Source: Elgaria multicarinata webbii
Taxonomy: Eukaryota > Chordata > Lepidosauria > Squamata > Anguidae
Assembly (NCBI RefSeq): GCF_023053635.1
Contig: NC_086172.1
Coordinates: forward strand, 14,227,501-14,291,500
Length of the DNA: 64,000 nucleotides
Reading direction: 5' to 3'
Shown here: positions 60,976-64,000 of the stretch, in pieces
Position numbering within the stretch: the stretch's first letter is position 1
Layout of the letters: every line of letters starts with the position of its first letter
The notes under the pieces: model-generated
Told to the model about the DNA's origin: nothing
Seen by the model: only the letters and a program-made list of their open reading frames with translations
The model's database searches: none
Translations under genes and position numbers: made by a program

Positions 60976-61778
60976 GGGCTCATCTACACCAAGCAGGATA
61001 TTCCACTATGAAAGCTGGATATAAAAGGCAGGAGACACACTACTGCTTTATAGTGGTATTGAAATGCACTGACAACACTTTCATACCACTTTCATAGTGC
61101 TATATCCTGCTTGGTGTAGATGTGTCATGGGCCCAACAGTTCTCAGTGTACTTCAGTACCACTATAAAGCAGTAGCGTAGATACTGCAGTGCAGTTCAAT
61201 ACCGTTATAAAGCAGTAGTGTGGCTCCTGTCTTATCATAGAATAGCAGAGCTGGAAGGGGCCTACAACACCATCATGTTCAACCCCCTGCTCAATGCAGG
61301 AATCCACCCTAAAGCATCCCTGACAGATGGTTGTCCAGCTGCCTCTTGAAGGCCTCTAGTGTGGGAGAGCCCACAACCTCCCTAGGTAACTGATTCCATT
61401 GTTGTACTGCTCTAACAGTCAGGAAGTTTTTCCTGATGTCCAGCTGGAATCTGGCTTCCTTTAACTTGAGCCCGTTATTCCGTGTCCTGCACTCTGGGAG
61501 GATGGAGAAGAGATCCTGGCCCTCCTCTGTGTGACAACCTTTTAAGTATTTGAAGAGTGCTCTCATGTCTCCCCTCAATCTTCTCTTCTCCAGGCTAAAC
61601 ATGCCCAGTTCATTCAGTCTCTCTTCATAGGGCTTTGTTTCCAGACCCCTGATCATCCTGGTTGCCCTCCTCTGAACACGCTCCAGCTTGTCTGTGTCCT
61701 TCTTGAACTGTGGAGCCCAGAACTGGACTTTTATATACTGCTTTTATAGTGGAATGTCAGCTTGGTGTAAATGAGCCC
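60976..61778. mobile_element. GGGCTCATCTACACC palindromic MITE carrying a CR1 insertion
   Basis: Termini GGGCTCATCTACACCAAGC and GCTTGGTGTAAATGAGCCC are nearly perfect inverted repeats around an internally palindromic body (GCAGGATAT, CACTATGAAAG, ACTTTCATAGTG, CTTTATAGTGGT). A minus-strand CR1 occupies 61235-61728; without it the MITE is about 310 bp. Same family as 46082-46500. Confidence 0.8.
61235..61728 (-). mobile_element. CR1 LINE 3' end, minus strand, nested in a MITE
   Basis: On the minus strand it runs from CCAGTTCTGGGCTCCACAGT into [59 protein letters not shown] and LDNHLSGML with stop, and ends CTCTGCTATTCTATGA. The reading frame is intact across 115 codons, so this is one of the younger CR1 copies here. 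Confidence 0.92.
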
Positions 61779-61945
61779 AGAGTCTTTTGGGCAGTGCCAT
61801 CTCACTTGTGGAATTCCTTTTCCAAAGAGGTTCACCTCCCTACTTTATTATCTTTTTGGCACCAGACAAATAACTTTTTATTTTCCCAAACTGTTTACAT
61901 ACGGTTTTAATCCTTTGATGATTTTGTGATGTTTAGCTTACTATG

Positions 61946-62419
61946 GGGCATGGCTAGACTTACCTGGTGTAGAGGGATGAAGTGGGGAGGATCTCACGAT
62001 ATGGTGATCGCGAGATCTCCCCCTCGTCTACACATGGCATGCCATGTCCAGGAAAAAAGAGGACATCGTGCCCTTTTTTTTAATTGAGAAAGAGCGCAGG
62101 AGCACTCCTACAAAAATGTAAGTGTAAAAAAACGCACATCCTGCTCCCCCACCCCACCTCCGAGGGGCACAGAGCCCCATGCCCGGCTCCTCATGGTTAC
62201 TTTCAAGGAGCCAGGACAAACCGTGATGCCCAGCCACATGTCCCGCGGTCTTGGGATGAGCCCGAAACTGTGGGACAAAACAGCATTAAACTGTAGGGCC
62301 ATATCTTGGAGAAAGGGGGGGTCATCCCTCCCTGCCCCCAGGGTCCCCTGTCTGTCATGTGGATGCACAGGGACGATCCCGGGGCGATCCCTGGGATAAA
62401 CCCTCATCCAGCCATGCTC
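61946..62419. mobile_element. Probable hAT-like MITE with GCATGGCTAGA ends
   Basis: Left end GCATGGCTAGA (61948-61958) and right end TCCAGCCATGC (62407-62417) are inverted repeats with one mismatch. The interior is GC-richer than the flanks with no conserved coding frame. No clear target duplication. Confidence 0.5.
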
Positions 62420-63610
62420 TAGGTCTTTTGTATCTGCATTTAAAGTATTTAATTATTTTTGTAAACTTTCCTGGGAATATAATTGAAAGACAGTATTAAA
62501 AATACTTACAGTAATTAAACCGTGTTGTAGCAATGACTTGATTCATTAAAAAGCATCAGTTAGAGGGGAAAATCGGGCTTTAGCTATACACCATATGATT
62601 TGCCAGTATTGTAATGCCTGCCTCACCAGTGCATCACATGAAGTACACACCAAACCATCCTCCTCACATTATTTCTCCCTCAATATCCTGTAGGTTTCCA
62701 AACTACCATTATGATGGGTTTTTTTTCCTTTCCTTTTGGTGCTTGGAGTTTCCATGTGCCACAAAGACATGTGTATTATAACTCTAACCAGTGGGAGTAA
62801 CTTGAAAGCTTTTACCATCTCTTTCTCGTCCCCTTTTCATTCCCTGCTGTTTTCTCACATTGCTTTCCCACCCTTCAACACCTTCTTCTTTTCACTTGCT
62901 CTCCCATGGCACTGTCTAGCAAAATGCCCATTGCCACTGCTGTTACCAAGGAAAGAGGAGAAAACAAAAAGAGGAGGAAAGAAGACATGGGGGCAGCAGT
63001 GGCAGCAGCAAGGGCCCAGTTTGCTGGATTCCACTGTGCAAGAGTGAGTGAGGAAGGAAGAAGGCCTTGGGGGTGAATGGCTTGGCATGTGCGCCCCCCC
63101 CTCTTATGAGTTGGGGTTCCAAAGACATGAGCAGAGGAAGGGAAGGAGGCTGGAACAGCTTGAAGGCAGCCCTCCCTCCTTCTCCTCCTGCACTGTGAAT
63201 TTCTTTTCTTTCTTTTTTTGCACATGTATGGTGGAGCCAAGCTATGAATTATCGTACAAGTTATTTTTTAAACCTCTATCGCTCTGCACCATCAAAGGTG
63301 TGGCAAGTTCTCAGCTGAATAAAAACCACAAAAAAGAGGAAATGCTTCTTTCTTCTCCCACAATTGCATTCATATGTGACTCTCCATTGCATTATAAACA
63401 TAGTGGACACTGCAATGTATTCAATGGCATGTATTCAATGTGCTCAGTGGCAATGTGCCACCACAGCAATGAATTCATTTTGCAGAAATACCAGCATGGT
63501 GATGCCCTAAATGAGCTCCAGGGTAGATTCTGCCACAGAGCTCCATCACATCAACTCATTGTAACAATTTATGGTCACATTAATGAAAATTTCTGAAAGC
63601 ACTTATTTAT
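62420..63610. other. Sequence downstream of the ASB18 exon
   Basis: No repeat or coding exon recognised. Open frames here are T/C-rich and lack domains. Confidence 0.4.
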
Positions 63611-63630
63611 ACTTGAAATGGCAAACCCTC

Positions 63631-63636
63631 TTTATT
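63631..63636 (-). terminator. ASB18: Candidate ASB18 poly(A) signal AATAAA
   Basis: TTTATT on the plus strand, 69 nt downstream of the SOCS-box exon's stop codon on the minus strand. This implies a short 3' UTR of roughly 90 nt ending near 63612. Confidence 0.55.
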
Positions 63637-63704
63637 CGCAAGTAAATCGATCTTCATACACCAGAGGGGACCACAATATAACAGTGAGACTTGGCATGGG
63701 AACT

Positions 63705-63890
63705 TCAAAACAGAACTCCCACAGGTTCTAACAGCAGATAGTTTTGTAGTGGTTTGGGCACCGGTAGAAAAGGGATGAGATAATGGCACCTACTGCCAAA
63801 CCTTTTCCTGATAGCACAACGGCACAAATGTTGCAGTGGCCGGACTGTGTACAACTGGTTGAAGAAGGATTCATAGAAAGGTAGATGCCT
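63705..63890 (-). CDS. ASB18: ASB18 terminal exon encoding a SOCS box (gene continues beyond the window)
   Basis: A terminal coding exon of 62 codons including the TGA stop at 63705-63707. It has no internal ATG in frame, so start-codon-based ORF calling misses it. The exon begins right after a strong acceptor (TTTCCCTTTTCTTTCAG on the minus strand, AG at 63891-63892). The peptide contains a complete SOCS box: a BC box [10 protein letters not shown] (residues 18-27 of the exon; the L-x3-C-x3-I pattern that binds elongin C) and a Cul5 box around LPVP followed by LQNYLLLEP (residues 42-56). This C-terminus is characteristic of ASB proteins, substrate receptors of Cullin-5 ubiquitin ligases; the ankyrin repeats would be in upstream exons outside the window. 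The assignment to ASB18 rests on family resemblance plus known synteny: ASB18 is the neighbour of GBX2, same strand, in other amniotes. The paralog ASB10 is the main alternative. An AATAAA lies 69 nt after the stop. Confidence 0.85.
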   Translation of the reverse strand, partial: RHLPFYESFFNQLYTVRPLQHLCRCAIRKRFGSRCHYLIPFLPVPKPLQNYLLLEPVGVLF

Positions 63891-64000
63891 CTGAAAGAAA
63901 AGGGAAAGTCAATTTGCAAAGTTTGAAATCTGAGAGGAGGTTTAAGTAGAATTAGAAGTCAAGATATTTGTCATTATTTATTAACGGATGGTTACATCCA

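Noticed and set aside
1-64000. LTR elements, endogenous retroviruses, Polintons or CRISPR arrays
   Set aside because: No long terminal repeats, gag/pol/env-like frames, capsid genes or regularly spaced repeats were recognised; regular repeats are microsatellites.

Overview
The window comes from a vertebrate genome, most likely a squamate reptile (lizard). The evidence is one host gene that reads cleanly as the homeobox gene GBX2, one host exon that reads as the SOCS-box exon of an ASB gene, and a repeat mix typical of squamates: CR1 LINEs ending in ATTCTATG repeats, L3/L2-type LINEs with (ATC)n or (AAT)n tails, MIR-like and tRNA-headed SINEs, hAT-type DNA transposons and their short palindromic derivatives, and long microsatellites. 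The species assignment is inference. No LTR element or retrovirus-like sequence was recognised.

Layout. 1-23 kb is repeat-rich: a palindromic hAT-like MITE (0.75-1.05 kb), a three-level nest of LINEs (2.6-6.3 kb), a hAT-like element holding a second hAT-like element (7.7-8.8 kb), CR1, L2, MIR-like and L3 fragments (9.0-17.4 kb), then low-information sequence with microsatellites. 23-26 kb is repeat-poor with a stretch dense in ATTA cores, a candidate conserved enhancer 3' of GBX2. 26-34.3 kb is a very large GC/CpG-rich domain holding GBX2 on the minus strand (two exons, 348 residues, CDS complement(28826..29352, 30674..31193)). 34.3-38 kb upstream of GBX2 has TAATTA-rich and CpG-rich stretches plus a small palindromic MITE. 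38-50 kb is mostly AT-rich intergenic DNA with old LINE/SINE remnants. 50-53.5 kb holds a candidate conserved element next to an orphan CpG island with no recognisable gene. 53.9-62.5 kb is again transposon-rich (three CR1 copies, a 1.7 kb hAT-like element with perfect target-site duplications, MITEs). At the far right edge the minus strand carries a 61-codon terminal exon encoding a SOCS box, preceded by a good splice acceptor and followed by AATAAA. From synteny this is the last exon of ASB18, the gene that lies upstream of GBX2 in the same orientation in other amniotes.

Functionally, GBX2 is a dosage- and position-sensitive developmental transcription factor (midbrain-hindbrain boundary, ear, neural crest, thalamus). 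The repeat-poor, CpG-rich domain around it and the ATTA-rich blocks fit a regulatory landscape, while LINE and DNA-transposon activity is concentrated on the flanks. I found no previously undescribed system. The most informative observations are the ASB-type SOCS-box exon, which has no start codon and so is missed by ORF calling, the resolvable transposon nests with exact target-site duplications, and the orphan CpG island.
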